Shown piece after piece: positions 1 to 9,255 of a stretch of DNA of 64,000 nt. The notes beneath the pieces were generated by a model, which ran no database searches, was not told the DNA's origin, and saw nothing but the letters and a program-made list of their open reading frames with translations. A program made the translations under genes and the position numbers. Within the stretch, counting starts at the first letter, position 1. Each line of letters starts with the position of its first letter. Origin of the DNA: Pectinatus sp. (GTDB lineage: Bacteria > Bacillota > Negativicutes > Selenomonadales > Selenomonadaceae); assembly GCA_020025135.1 (NCBI GenBank), contig JAHHSQ010000002.1, forward strand, positions 1-64,000. Direction: 5' to 3'.

Positions 1-55
1 TGACTGCGCGGGAATTCCCTTTTTAAGCCTTTTTTGACGGCTTTTAGCAATGTCC

Positions 56-173
56 TTGACATACTCCCCACGGCTAAAGCCGGGGGATTCTGGGATATTA
101 GCGAACCTTGCCTACTGAAATAGCAGGTCTTACGAGTTCTCTCCACAATGGACAATGCCCTGCCCATTTTTAT
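56..173 (-). repeat. Structured repeat copy 1 (IS200/IS605 right-end / guide-RNA-like)
   Basis: First of four near-identical copies in the window (others at 18314, 43525 and 56755). Read on the minus strand it runs from ATGGGCAGGGCATTGTCC to a CGGCTTTAGCCG hairpin and ends GGGGAGTATGTCAA. A hairpin followed by a TCAA terminus is typical of IS200/IS605 right ends, and the same segment supplies the scaffold of TnpB guide RNAs in that family. This copy lacks the ATACAAATCTAATCA start seen in the other three copies, and no tnpB is attached. The first 55 bases of the window hold only a weak AAGCC/GGCTT hairpin. Confidence 0.8.
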
Positions 174-213
174 TTTATGCGAAGAATAGTCTTGTTCCTT
201 CGAATGGAAAATA

Positions 214-966
214 TCAATCAAGTTCCAAGCCTACCGGGCAATGGTCACTACCTAAAACATCTGTATATATCATTGCTTCCTTGATACGCTGTTTCAATTC
301 ATCAGAAACAAGAAAATAATCTATCCGCCATCCTGCATTGCGACTTCTAGATTGGCGCATATAAGACCACCAGCTATATATATCCCGCTTTTCTGGATAA
401 AGATAGCGATAAGTATCGACAAAACCACTGGCTAATAATTCGCCAAATTTACCACGTTCTTCATCAGTAAAACCGGCATTATGGCGATTACTCTGCGGAT
501 TTTTCAAATCTATTTCTTTGTGAGCAACATTTAAATCACCACAAATAATAACTGGTTTTTTCCTCTTTAAATGCAAAACATAAGTGCGAAAGGCATCTTC
601 CCACTGCAAGCGGTAAGTAAGGCGTGCCAATTCACGTTGAGAATTTGGCGTGTATACAGTTACAAAATAGAACAAATCGTATTCTAAGGTTATTACCCTA
701 CCTTCTTTATCATGCACGGCTTGTCCAATACCATAGGTAACGTTTTGGGGTAAAATTTTAGTGAAAATTGCCGTTCCAGAATAACCTTTTTTTTCAGCAC
801 TATTCCAATACTGATGATATCCTGGTAATTCTACTATTAATTGTTCTGGTTGCATTTTAGTTTCCTGTAGGCAAAATATGTCGGCATTGAGTTTAGAAAA
901 ACTCTCTTTAAAATTCTTTTTCATACAAGCACGCAAACCGTTGACATTCCAAGAAATGAATTTCAT
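214..966 (-). CDS. xth: Exodeoxyribonuclease III (AP endonuclease)
   Basis: 250 aa, full length for the ExoIII/ExoA family. It cuts DNA at abasic sites and removes 3' blocking groups in base excision repair. Visible family motifs are the N-terminal WNVNGLRA, LQETK (metal-binding Glu), GDLNVAHKEIDL (Asp and Asn of the active site), WRIDYFLVS and the C-terminal SDHCPV with the catalytic His. The stop lies about 40 bp from the left repeat, and the start is 4 bp from the stop of rsmA, so the two are probably co-transcribed. All catalytic motifs are intact. Confidence 0.95.
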   Translation of the reverse strand: MKFISWNVNGLRACMKKNFKESFSKLNADIFCLQETKMQPEQLIVELPGYHQYWNSAEKKGYSGTAIFTKILPQNVTYGIGQAVHDKEGRVITLEYDLFYFVTVYTPNSQRELARLTYRLQWEDAFRTYVLHLKRKKPVIICGDLNVAHKEIDLKNPQSNRHNAGFTDEERGKFGELLASGFVDTYRYLYPEKRDIYSWWSYMRQSRSRNAGWRIDYFLVSDELKQRIKEAMIYTDVLGSDHCPVGLELD

Positions 967-970
967 CTTT

Positions 971-1828
971 TTATCCCTCTTTTTCTGCCACTAATACATC
1001 CGCAATTTTAACAAATTCTTCTATCGAGAGCGTTTCTCCTCGCCGTTGCGGTTCTACATTGGCCAAATTTAAAACCTTTTTTAATATTTCTTTATTTATG
1101 CCTAAAACTCCAAGAGCATTTAAAAGAGTCTTACGGCGCTGACCAAAAGCCGCGCGTACTACATGAAAGAATACCTTTTCATCGCTAACTTGATAGGGAG
1201 AATGTTCATATGTTTTACAACTAACCACAGCTGATTCTACATTCGGTGCTGGCAAGAATGAGCCTGGTTTTACTAATGCTACAATTTCTGCCTGACAGTA
1301 ATATTGCACCGCCACTGACAACGCTCCATATATTTTACTACCTGGTCGTGCCGTCATTCTATCGGCAACCTCTTTTTGAACCATTGTTACCAAATTGGTA
1401 ATTGGCAATTTATCTTCTAGCAATTTCATGATAATAGGTGTGGTGATATAGTATGGCAAATTAGCTGCCACTTTAAAAGGGGACCCGTGGAAAATAGCAT
1501 TAATATCCAATTTCAATATATCACCAGGAATAAGGGTAAAATTGGTATATCCTTCTAACGTATGTGCCAAAACATCTGGAAGACGATGGTCCAATTCTAC
1601 CGCCACAACATTGGCCCCACTTTCCAATAACCCTTGCGTCAACGTACCAATGCCAGGCCCAATCTCCAAGATATTGTCACCTTCCTTAGCTTCCACTGCT
1701 TCTACAATATCTGCAACTGTTCCCGGATTAACTAAAAAATTTTGTCCTAATCTTTTGTTGGCCTGTAAGCCAAACCTTTTCAAAATATAGCGAGTGACAT
1801 TCTTATTTGCAATAATCGGTTTATCCAT
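971..1828 (-). CDS. rsmA: 16S rRNA dimethyladenosine transferase RsmA/KsgA
   Basis: 285 aa. It dimethylates the two adjacent adenosines in helix 45 of 16S rRNA late in 30S assembly. The N-terminus shows the family signature KRLGQNFLVNPG, then the SAM-binding ILEIGPGIGTLTQGLL (about residues 54-69) and the catalytic NLPYYITTPI motif. The C-terminal RRKTLLNALG segment is also typical. In Firmicutes this gene normally follows rnmV. Here a 580-bp stretch containing a decayed tnpB separates them, so an insertion has probably split the ancestral pair. Confidence 0.96.
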   Translation of the reverse strand: MDKPIIANKNVTRYILKRFGLQANKRLGQNFLVNPGTVADIVEAVEAKEGDNILEIGPGIGTLTQGLLESGANVVAVELDHRLPDVLAHTLEGYTNFTLIPGDILKLDINAIFHGSPFKVAANLPYYITTPIIMKLLEDKLPITNLVTMVQKEVADRMTARPGSKIYGALSVAVQYYCQAEIVALVKPGSFLPAPNVESAVVSCKTYEHSPYQVSDEKVFFHVVRAAFGQRRKTLLNALGVLGINKEILKKVLNLANVEPQRRGETLSIEEFVKIADVLVAEKEG

Positions 1829-1869
1829 TTAATACGTTGTCAATAATCTATAAAAATCTATAATTATTG

Positions 1870-2230
1870 TTTGTTTCTCTGTTCTACGAGTACCATTTCA
1901 ATATTAAATATCTACTTTTGTTTGATATAACTCTCCAAGAGCTTAAATTCGGATACAACATGTCCTAATATTAACATTATCTTTTTTTAATCATTTAAAT
2001 CTTCTATTACAATTCTATACAGTTTGGTTTTCACCATACTCGTTGTAACTTGATGGAGATGATTGTTTCTTATGTTAGCAAGTTTTCTGTGTATATGTTG
2101 TACCTTCTTTTCAAGCTTAACAATATTATTAGTTTTTATATATTGACAACTAGCTCCTTTTACTAATTTATTTTTTCATATTTATTACTAATTTTTCGTT
2201 GTTTCTGTTATTCCACTTCCAATATCTGAT
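1870..2230 (-). pseudogene. Decayed IS605 OrfB/TnpB remnant
   Basis: No intact gene lies in 1829-2410. On the minus strand a 46-codon open block (1987-2127) reads KLEKKVQHIHRKLANIRNN, then HLHQVTTSMVKTK, then IVIEDLN and a stop. This matches the TnpB segment that precedes the first RuvC region (KL..KIANIR..FLHKLTT.IVK....IVIEDLNV). A second block (about 1877-1912) reads IFNIEMVLVEQR, like the following TnpB segment with WYNIEVVLVDRF. The frames between are broken, and the zinc finger and C-terminus are absent. The rest of the gap is AT-rich and unassigned. Confidence 0.75.
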
Positions 2231-2410
2231 ACTATTTCAATTTGTCTTTCGAGGTCATCTTTTTGTTTAAGTGAACTCACTCTAAATTAACCAATTATTT
2301 TTTTAGTAACTGTAGTTTTCACTCTTAACCAGAAAAAATGATTAAGTTGTTCTTGAGAATAATCCCTTGTCATAGATGCTGTTGTATGCGAAGGTTTAAG
2401 GATACTGTTC

Positions 2411-2947
2411 TTACCCCTCCAATTTTTTTAAGCCAGCCTGAAATTCTTCTTTAGTAATGCCGTAATTATTCAACCGCTTCAAAAAAATCTTTGCATTAGC
2501 ATAGCCAATACCTAAAATACTACCCAATAAATTTCTTCTTTGACTAGCTGTTTCTGTACCGTTCAAACCAGCCTTCATCATATCGCTAACTGTAAAAACT
2601 TCTTGTCGATTCAGAGAACTAGTGTGGACTTTTTGTAAAGCGCTCTTAATAGCTTCTGGCGAGGCCTGCTCCACACCAATATCGTTATGAGCTGTACCCT
2701 CCTCTTTGGAAATAAAAGCGTGTTTAGCTCTAGGAAAAATTTGGGCTAATTTTCTTCTAATTCTCTCTCCAGCACTATCTGGGTCAGTGAAAATGATAAT
2801 GCCTCGCATCTTTTCTGCGTATTTAATACGCTTCAAAGTTTCTTTACTAATGCCATAGCCATGGGTAATAATGCAGTCAGCTTCTATCGCCCGCTGAATA
2901 GCTACCACATCCATTTTTCCCTCTACGACAATTACTTCTTTTATCAT
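2411..2947 (-). CDS. rnmV: Ribonuclease M5
   Basis: 178 aa, usual length. RNase M5 completes 5S rRNA maturation by trimming both ends of the precursor. The N-terminal TOPRIM domain is clear: VIVVEGKMDVVAIQRA with the catalytic Glu, THGYGIS, and the DPD triad in IIIFTDPDSAGERIRR. The C-terminal region RRNLLGSILGIGYANAKIFLKRLN is characteristic of the family. In B. subtilis it lies between yabE and ksgA, the same order as here. Confidence 0.94.
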   Translation of the reverse strand: MIKEVIVVEGKMDVVAIQRAIEADCIITHGYGISKETLKRIKYAEKMRGIIIFTDPDSAGERIRRKLAQIFPRAKHAFISKEEGTAHNDIGVEQASPEAIKSALQKVHTSSLNRQEVFTVSDMMKAGLNGTETASQRRNLLGSILGIGYANAKIFLKRLNNYGITKEEFQAGLKKLEG

Positions 2948-3111
2948 ACTTAAAATTACCTCTTTTTATCCTCATTAAATTTAGTTTTCTAAAATAAATA
3001 AATCTATAACAAATCAAAATATATTCATATTCTAACATCTGTCTTGCTGTTATCCAACTGCTTTCTAAAAGAAACTAAACTAAAAAAAATAATAAGCATA
3101 TTTACAATGAT

Positions 3112-3146
3112 AAAAAAGCTGTGCCTAATCTAGGCACAGCTTTTTT
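3112..3146 (-). terminator. Rho-independent terminator after yabE
   Basis: Near-perfect hairpin with arms AAAAAAGCTGTGCCTA and TAGGCACAGCTTTTTT, flanked by A and T runs, so it could work in both directions. It sits exactly at the yabE stop and upstream of rnmV. This suggests rnmV has its own promoter, although none was recognised with confidence. Confidence 0.88.
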
Positions 3147-4134
3147 AAAGAATATAAACATTAATATTACGGCGTCCCCATTGCATTGCTTCTGCATAAT
3201 TATCTACACAGACGTCAATGACATGGCCAGAGAACCCACCGGTATCCGCAGCTACAGCAATGCCATAGCCTGGAACATAAACACGTGAACCAAGCGGAAT
3301 GACATCAGGGTCAACTGCGATAACACCTCGTTTCGCTAAAACGCCAGTAGCGGTATAACCACCGCCCCCGCCATCTGAGGGCAAATACGCACTTGCCGTC
3401 ACATTGACAACCCGCTTATATGGCGGAATCAAACCGGTATCAGCATATCCTATATTCGGTTCTTTGGCTCCTTCTGCTACGATTTCTGGAATAACTGGTT
3501 GTATCACTGATTGCTGCAAAACTTCTTCGTTTACCTTTTGTCCAGCTTTATAATATACCTGCAAAGTTTCCTTATTAACGCCATTTTTCCCTTTTTGTAT
3601 TATCCGCGTCTCACCTTTTGCCAATTCATAATCTTTTCTGTATATCTTATTGTACGGAACAATTTTCTCGCGAAAGGCAATTTTGAAAGTCAAAGGCTCC
3701 AACTTAACAAGTACATTCGGTCTTAAAAGTTGATTCTCGTAATTGGTGGTATCGAAACGATATGGATTATACCCCAAAGAAACGAGCATATCGTTGATAT
3801 TATTTGCTGTGGTTTGCACCTCTTGTATTTTATCCCCGATTTTCAATCTGACGGGAATGGAACGCTCTACGGTAATAGTGGAACCATTGATTAAATTCTT
3901 GGTCGATACTTCATACTTATCGCCAGCATTTAATTTAATACCAACCGACTGCAAAACTTCCCTTGGGTCTACATAGGCTGTATCTACTGTCATCGTTTTT
4001 CCATCAACTACAATGCGGATGTTTTTGTTCGTGCTGGCAAACCCCGTTACGACCAGCATGAATGCAAGCAACATCATGCATAGAACAACTCTCATCGATA
4101 AATATCGATGCAGTAAATTTTTGTGTACAGTCAT
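3145..4134 (-). CDS. YabE-like DUF348/G5/3D-domain cell-wall protein
   Basis: 329 aa with an N-terminal membrane or signal segment (LCMMLLAFMLVVTGFA). Two DUF348-type repeats follow (about residues 37-80 and 92-135), then a G5-like segment (about 148-200). The C-terminal 3D domain shows TASAYLPSDGGGGGYTATG, IAVDPDVIPLGSRVYVPGYG and AADTGGFSGHVIDV, including the three Asp of the family. 3D domains share a fold with lytic transglycosylases, and relatives include resuscitation-promoting factors. It has its own promoter at 4158-4187 and a terminator at its stop. Its place between tatD and rnmV matches B. subtilis yabE. Confidence 0.9.
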   Translation of the reverse strand: MTVHKNLLHRYLSMRVVLCMMLLAFMLVVTGFASTNKNIRIVVDGKTMTVDTAYVDPREVLQSVGIKLNAGDKYEVSTKNLINGSTITVERSIPVRLKIGDKIQEVQTTANNINDMLVSLGYNPYRFDTTNYENQLLRPNVLVKLEPLTFKIAFREKIVPYNKIYRKDYELAKGETRIIQKGKNGVNKETLQVYYKAGQKVNEEVLQQSVIQPVIPEIVAEGAKEPNIGYADTGLIPPYKRVVNVTASAYLPSDGGGGGYTATGVLAKRGVIAVDPDVIPLGSRVYVPGYGIAVAADTGGFSGHVIDVCVDNYAEAMQWGRRNINVYIL

Positions 4135-4157
4135 CCACTTCCTCCTTTGTGAAGGAA

Positions 4158-4187
4158 ATTATATCACAATATTTACAATTATGTCAA
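4158..4187 (-). promoter_or_regulatory. Sigma-A type promoter of yabE
   Basis: On the minus strand a perfect TTGACA (4187-4182) and a perfect TATAAT (4163-4158) are separated by 18 bp. A GGAGG ribosome site follows immediately before the yabE ATG. Confidence 0.85.
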
Positions 4188-4298
4188 ACTGCGGCAAAAT
4201 AGTGTAATTAGTAATATTTTAAATGGATTTTTGTACTATTTTTTTAGTATGAATATTCTTTTTAGGAAACGTATTTCTTTAAATTTTCAATTTATTCT

Positions 4299-5066
4299 TT
4301 AATTAAGACCAAATAAATCCAAGGCATTTTGGGTCGTAATTTCAGAAATTTCTGTTACGCTCATTCCTCTTATTTCAGCAACCTTTTGGGCTACATAGGA
4401 AACGTATGCTGGTTCATTTCTCGTCCCACGTTTGGGAACTGGGGCCAAATAAGGACAATCCGTTTCTAGAAGCAATCTTTCTAAGGGAATAGTGGCGATA
4501 ACTTCTGGCAATTTAGCAGCATTCTTAAAAGTCAAAGGTCCATCTACTCCGAGATACCATCCCATTTTTAACAAATCTTTGGCCATTTCTGCACTCCCAG
4601 AATAGCAATGAATAGTTCCACGAATGCCCTGTCCTTCTCTTTTTAGAATTGTCATTAAATCGCCATGAGCATCGCGGTCATGGATACTAACTGGCAGATT
4701 TAACTGCCGAGCAACATCTAATTGGCGAATAAAAACATTTTTTTGAATTTCACTATTATCCTTTGTATAGTGATAGTCCAAACCAATTTCGCCGATAGCA
4801 ACTACCTTATCATGCTTCTCAGCTAGCTCAGCCATAAGTGCATAATCGCTCTCTTGTACTTCGCCTATCATTTCTGGGTGTACGCCAACACCAGCATAGA
4901 CGATATCATATTTTTCAGTTAAGGCAATGGCTCGTCGCGAAGAAGCGATGCTATCCCCCATATTGATAATTTTAATTAACCCCGCTTCTTTCGCCCTTGC
5001 TACCACTTCATCTCTATCAGACTCGAATTTCTCATCATCTATGTGCGCATGTGTATCAATTAACAT
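4299..5066 (-). CDS. tatD: TatD family hydrolase (DNase)
   Basis: 255 aa, typical length. TatD enzymes are metal-dependent hydrolases with 3'-5' exonuclease and deoxyribonuclease activity. Metal-ligand motifs visible are LIDTHAHIDD at the N-terminus, AIGEIGLDYHY with the Glu, PVSIHDRDAH, GTIHCYSG, and LLLETDCPYLAP with the late Asp. The start is 1 bp after the metG stop, so it is translationally linked to metG as in many Firmicutes (metS-yabD). Confidence 0.95.
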   Translation of the reverse strand: MLIDTHAHIDDEKFESDRDEVVARAKEAGLIKIINMGDSIASSRRAIALTEKYDIVYAGVGVHPEMIGEVQESDYALMAELAEKHDKVVAIGEIGLDYHYTKDNSEIQKNVFIRQLDVARQLNLPVSIHDRDAHGDLMTILKREGQGIRGTIHCYSGSAEMAKDLLKMGWYLGVDGPLTFKNAAKLPEVIATIPLERLLLETDCPYLAPVPKRGTRNEPAYVSYVAQKVAEIRGMSVTEISEITTQNALDLFGLN

Positions 5067-5067
5067 C

Positions 5068-6987
5068 TTATTTCACCTTACTTCCTGCTGGCATATCCAC
5101 TTCTACAACCTTCAACATTCCCTCATTGGAGGCTGCCAAAATCATCCCTTGCGAAACAATACCGCGCAATTTTGCCGGTTTTAAATTCGCAACTAATACG
5201 AGGTGTTTACCTATCAATTCTTCCGGTTGATAAAATTGAGCAATTCCTGAAACAACTGTTCTGACCTCATTCCCCAAAGAAACCTTCAGTTCCAAAAGTT
5301 TATCGGCCTTTTTCACTTTTTCTGCCGCTAAAACTTCCACCACACGCAATTCTACCTTCGAAAAATCTTCAATGCCGATTATATCAACAACATTATCTGC
5401 CTTTGGAGTTTTTTGCGGAACAGCTACCTTTTTTGGTGCTTCTGCCGACGCTTCCACCTCAATGCGCGGGAAAAGTTGTTCTGGTTTATTCACCTTAACA
5501 TTGACCATTAAACCATCGCTCCATTCAGCATTTTGCAAATGTAAATTAGCAAAATCACGAGCGATATTCAACTGCTGTTGAATTTTAAGCGCTGTTTTCG
5601 GCATAAATGGGATAATTAAAATACTTACAATGCGCAATGCTTCTGCTAGGTCAAATAAAACTCGATTCAACCGTTCTTTTTGTGAGACATCTTTTCCTAA
5701 AACCCATGGTTCAGTTTCATCAATGTATTTGTTGGTACGACTGATAAAGTTCCAAACCGTCTTAATGGCATCGGAAAGTTGTAATTTTTCCATTTCTTGC
5801 TGATATTTCTGCAATGTGGAAGCTGCCATTTTTTGTAAGTCTTCATCTACTGCCGTTACCTCCCCTGGAGATAGGATAAGCCCCTGATTATATTTTTTTA
5901 TCATGGTCAAGGTTCTCTGTAAAAGATTTCCGAGGTCATTAGCCAAATCAGAATTGATGCGCTGAATCAAAGCATCACGCGAAAAATTGCCATCCTGTCC
6001 GAGATTTATTTCTCGCAAAAGGAAGTAGCGAATGGCATCTGAACCAAACTCTTCAATCAATCCCAAGGGGTCAATGACATTTCCCTTAGATTTACTCATC
6101 TTATCTCCATCCACTATCAACCAACCATGGCCATACACCATCTTAGGTAATGGTAAATCCAGAGCCATCAAGATAATCGGCCAAATGATGGCATGAAAGC
6201 GGACAATCTCCTTACCAACCAAATGCAAATCTGCTGGCCAAAATTTCTTAAATTTTTCAGCATCATCCAAAAAACCGATTGGCGTCAAATAGTTAGAGAG
6301 AGCATCAAACCAAACATAAATAACGTGTTTATCATCAATAGGTACAGGAATCCCCCAATCGAAAGACGTACGGGAAATGCACAGGTCTTCTAGCCCTTGT
6401 TTAATGAAATTAATCATTTCATTGCGACGGGAAACGGGCTGAATAAACTCTGGATTGTCTTCGATATATTGTAAAAGTCTGTCTGCGTATTTGGACATTT
6501 TAAAGAAATACGCTTCTTCGCTCACTTCTTTTACTTCTCGGCCACAATCTGGGCATTTGCCATCGACCAACTGTCTTTCTAACCAAAATGATTCACAAGG
6601 TGTACAGTACAATCCTTTGTAGGCGCCTTTATAAATGTCACCTTTTTCGTAAATACGCCGAAATACCTCTTGCACCACCTGATGATGTCTCGCCTGAGTG
6701 GTACGCAAAAAATCATCGTGAGAAATGTCCAATTTATGCCACAAATCCTGAAAACCAGCCACTATTTTATCGACATATTCTTGCGGCGTAACCCCTGCTT
6801 CTTCTGCCTTTTGTTGAATCTTTTGACCGTGTTCATCTGCCCCAGTTAAGAAGAAAACATCGTAACCGGCCAATCTCTTATAACGCGCCATAGCATCAGC
6901 AATGGTGGTGCAGTAGGCGTGACCAATATGTAATTTAGCACTCGGATAATAAATAGGTGTTGTAATGTAATACGCGTTTCTCTTCAA
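5068..6987 (-). CDS. metG: Methionine--tRNA ligase
   Basis: 639 aa. Class I synthetase with the HIGH-type motif KLHIGHAYC and the KMSKS loop DGDKMSKSKGNVIDP. A zinc-knuckle insert is present (YCTPCESFW and CPDCG). The C-terminal ~110 aa form the EMAP/Trbp111-like tRNA-binding domain (VELRVVEVLAAEKV, LELKVSLG, VVSGIAQFY, GMILAAS), as in B. subtilis MetS. It lies 28 bp after rsmI and directly before tatD in one minus-strand operon. Confidence 0.96.
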   Translation of the reverse strand: MKRNAYYITTPIYYPSAKLHIGHAYCTTIADAMARYKRLAGYDVFFLTGADEHGQKIQQKAEEAGVTPQEYVDKIVAGFQDLWHKLDISHDDFLRTTQARHHQVVQEVFRRIYEKGDIYKGAYKGLYCTPCESFWLERQLVDGKCPDCGREVKEVSEEAYFFKMSKYADRLLQYIEDNPEFIQPVSRRNEMINFIKQGLEDLCISRTSFDWGIPVPIDDKHVIYVWFDALSNYLTPIGFLDDAEKFKKFWPADLHLVGKEIVRFHAIIWPIILMALDLPLPKMVYGHGWLIVDGDKMSKSKGNVIDPLGLIEEFGSDAIRYFLLREINLGQDGNFSRDALIQRINSDLANDLGNLLQRTLTMIKKYNQGLILSPGEVTAVDEDLQKMAASTLQKYQQEMEKLQLSDAIKTVWNFISRTNKYIDETEPWVLGKDVSQKERLNRVLFDLAEALRIVSILIIPFMPKTALKIQQQLNIARDFANLHLQNAEWSDGLMVNVKVNKPEQLFPRIEVEASAEAPKKVAVPQKTPKADNVVDIIGIEDFSKVELRVVEVLAAEKVKKADKLLELKVSLGNEVRTVVSGIAQFYQPEELIGKHLVLVANLKPAKLRGIVSQGMILAASNEGMLKVVEVDMPAGSKVK

Positions 6988-7015
6988 AATATTCCCTCCA
7001 TCGTAATAGCAGTTT

Positions 7016-7867
7016 TTAATTCTCTTCTTTTTGCTGCAAGCAAAGTTGATAAACTTCGCGCCGACTTATATGGTATTGCTTTGCGGTATCTCGCATTGCT
7101 TCTTTTTTCTGTTTTCCCTGCACCAGTAATTTCTGATAGTATTCCAGCGGAGACAATTCCGGTATTTGGTCACTTACTTTTTCCCTTCTTCCCTCCAATA
7201 CAATTACATATTCACCGCGCAAATGACTCTCTTCTAACTGATTGGTAATTTCTAATAGTGAACCACGTTGATATTCTTCAAATTTTTTAGTCAACTCGCG
7301 CGCCAGCACCACTCGTCGGTCTCCACCTAAAATCTCCCGCATCTCGGTTAAAACCTTGAGCAAACGGTGTGGAGCCTCATAAAATAGCAATGTTTCTTGG
7401 TAATTTTGTAAGTCCAGCAATCTTTCTTGTCTTTTTTTACTAGTTTTGGGTAAAAAACCACAAAAGACAAAAGTTCTAGTATCCAGTCCAGAGGCAATCA
7501 GTGCCGTCAAAGCGGCATTTGCCCCTGGAATTGGCACAACTGATAAATTTTCCGCAATGGCATCTGCTGCCAATTTACTTCCGGGGTCGGCAATGCCAGG
7601 CAATCCCGCATCACTGACGACAGCGATATCCTTTCCTAAGCGCAACTGCTCCAGAAGGTAAATGCCCTTTTCATCTTTATTATGCTCATGATAGCTGGTC
7701 AAAGGTGTATGGATGGAAAAATGGCTCAACAATTTGCGCGTATTACGCGTATCCTCAGCAGCGATAATATCTACTTCTTCTAAAATTCGCACTGCCCGAT
7801 ATGTCATATCCTCCAAATTCCCGATAGGGGTGCCAACTAGATACAACGTTCCTGTTTTTTCTAACAT
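7016..7867 (-). CDS. rsmI: 16S rRNA (cytidine-1402-2'-O)-methyltransferase RsmI
   Basis: 283 aa, full length. It methylates the 2'-OH of C1402 in the decoding centre of 16S rRNA. Family motifs are GTLYLVGTPIGNLEDMTYRA, the EDTRNTRKLL segment, VVSDAGLPGIADPG, VVPIPGANAALTALIASG and FYEAPHRLL. It overlaps the end of the GGDEF gene by 7 bp, which indicates co-transcription. It corresponds to yabC in the conserved Firmicutes cluster. Confidence 0.95.
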   Translation of the reverse strand: MLEKTGTLYLVGTPIGNLEDMTYRAVRILEEVDIIAAEDTRNTRKLLSHFSIHTPLTSYHEHNKDEKGIYLLEQLRLGKDIAVVSDAGLPGIADPGSKLAADAIAENLSVVPIPGANAALTALIASGLDTRTFVFCGFLPKTSKKRQERLLDLQNYQETLLFYEAPHRLLKVLTEMREILGGDRRVVLARELTKKFEEYQRGSLLEITNQLEESHLRGEYVIVLEGRREKVSDQIPELSPLEYYQKLLVQGKQKKEAMRDTAKQYHISRREVYQLCLQQKEEN

Positions 7868-9243
7868 TCTAGCTTTTCCCCCTTTAAATTGCTATAAAAA
7901 TTATAATTATTTTTACTCGTCTTTTTGACAATGTACAGAGCTTTATCTGCTTCTTTATATAGCTCACTAAATTTAACTTGTGTCTTACTGTATATTCGCG
8001 ATATACCTGTACTAATAGAAACATTGAGGTCTTTGTAACTGGCTTGCGTGTAAGATGTGATTAACTCGCCTAGACGCTGGACAAAAATTTCGATTTCATT
8101 ATAGTTTACCACATTCATCACGAAAATAGTAAATTCATCTCCGCCCAAGCGTGCCGGTATCATGTCGGCCGTACAAATATCGCGCATGGCCTCTGAAACG
8201 GAAAACAAAGCAATATCACCAACGGGGTGCCCATAAGTATCGTTGATATTCTTAAAATTATCTATATCAAAAATAATTAACGCATACCGCGTATTTTTCC
8301 CGTGCCGTTTTATATAGCGCTCGGCATGCTCTTGAATATATTTGCGATTGAATAAATGCGTGAGTGAATCGTGTATACTACTATCTTCCAAATAAGTCAT
8401 AACAGTTATATCTTTTAACTTGCCGATAAACTGTTTGATACCACTCACCGCATTTATCAAATAAACTCCATGTACATGCCAGAATTTTTCCTTATTAGCA
8501 TTTCTTTGATGGATGGTAAAATCAATCGTATCACCGCGTTGCATTGTGCCGTCTAGAACACGTTTTTGATAGCGCTTCAATCGCTCTATACTTTCTTTAG
8601 TCAACGACAAATTTCCAAGGTACTCGTCAGAAAGGATGATATCATAGACAATAACCTTTTCATGCCCTTTATCCCAAATCGTCACTACATCATTATCTAC
8701 ATTATAAAAAAATATCAACTCATCTGATAAAAAGAATAATTCACGACTATAATCCTTTTCTGAATTAGCATTGTTGATGGCTCTTTCCATATAACGTATT
8801 TTTTGAAAGATATTGATAGTATTGCTCTCACAAAAATGTTCTTCCAATATCTTAGCATCAAGATTGTAAACCTTGTTGTTGATGTGATTACTAATCAATT
8901 TCCATTCCCCATCTTCCAAAATAAACACATAGGAAAGGAATAATTCTTCCTTTTGCATAACATTTAAATTATCGCGAAAAGCGACGAATGCTGTTGCCAA
9001 AACTGTGCGCTCATCTTGATAGACAATTTTAATCTCTCGCTCTAGAGGATAGAGATGGGGATGATTGAGAAAAAATTTTTGATTAATCTTATGCACATCT
9101 TCCCATCTCGTCAAAGGCAGGAGAGAGTATCCAGTAGTGATAATAAATCCTCTAGGATGTAATAATGTTTTTACATAACTATCATCATGATATTGGAAAC
9201 CATCAATAATTTTTGCTATTATTTTTAAAACTTTTCTCTGCAT
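7861..9243 (-). CDS. GGDEF diguanylate cyclase with N-terminal SnoaL/NTF2-like domain
   Basis: 460 aa, no signal peptide or membrane helix seen, so probably cytoplasmic. Residues ~1-130 look like a SnoaL/NTF2-type domain (ILEDGEWKLISNHIN resembles the terminal strand). A divergent PAS-like region follows (~150-290), then a GGDEF domain (~300-455) with FDIDNFKNINDTYGHPVGD and RLGGDEF. The catalytic signature is canonical, so synthesis of c-di-GMP is likely. No RxxD inhibitory site was evident. It sits within the rRNA-modification operon between trmN and rsmI, an unusual place for a signalling gene. The ligand of the N-terminal domain is unknown. Confidence 0.85.
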   Translation of the reverse strand: MQRKVLKIIAKIIDGFQYHDDSYVKTLLHPRGFIITTGYSLLPLTRWEDVHKINQKFFLNHPHLYPLEREIKIVYQDERTVLATAFVAFRDNLNVMQKEELFLSYVFILEDGEWKLISNHINNKVYNLDAKILEEHFCESNTINIFQKIRYMERAINNANSEKDYSRELFFLSDELIFFYNVDNDVVTIWDKGHEKVIVYDIILSDEYLGNLSLTKESIERLKRYQKRVLDGTMQRGDTIDFTIHQRNANKEKFWHVHGVYLINAVSGIKQFIGKLKDITVMTYLEDSSIHDSLTHLFNRKYIQEHAERYIKRHGKNTRYALIIFDIDNFKNINDTYGHPVGDIALFSVSEAMRDICTADMIPARLGGDEFTIFVMNVVNYNEIEIFVQRLGELITSYTQASYKDLNVSISTGISRIYSKTQVKFSELYKEADKALYIVKKTSKNNYNFYSNLKGEKLEC

Positions 9244-9255
9244 CCTACCTTCCCC

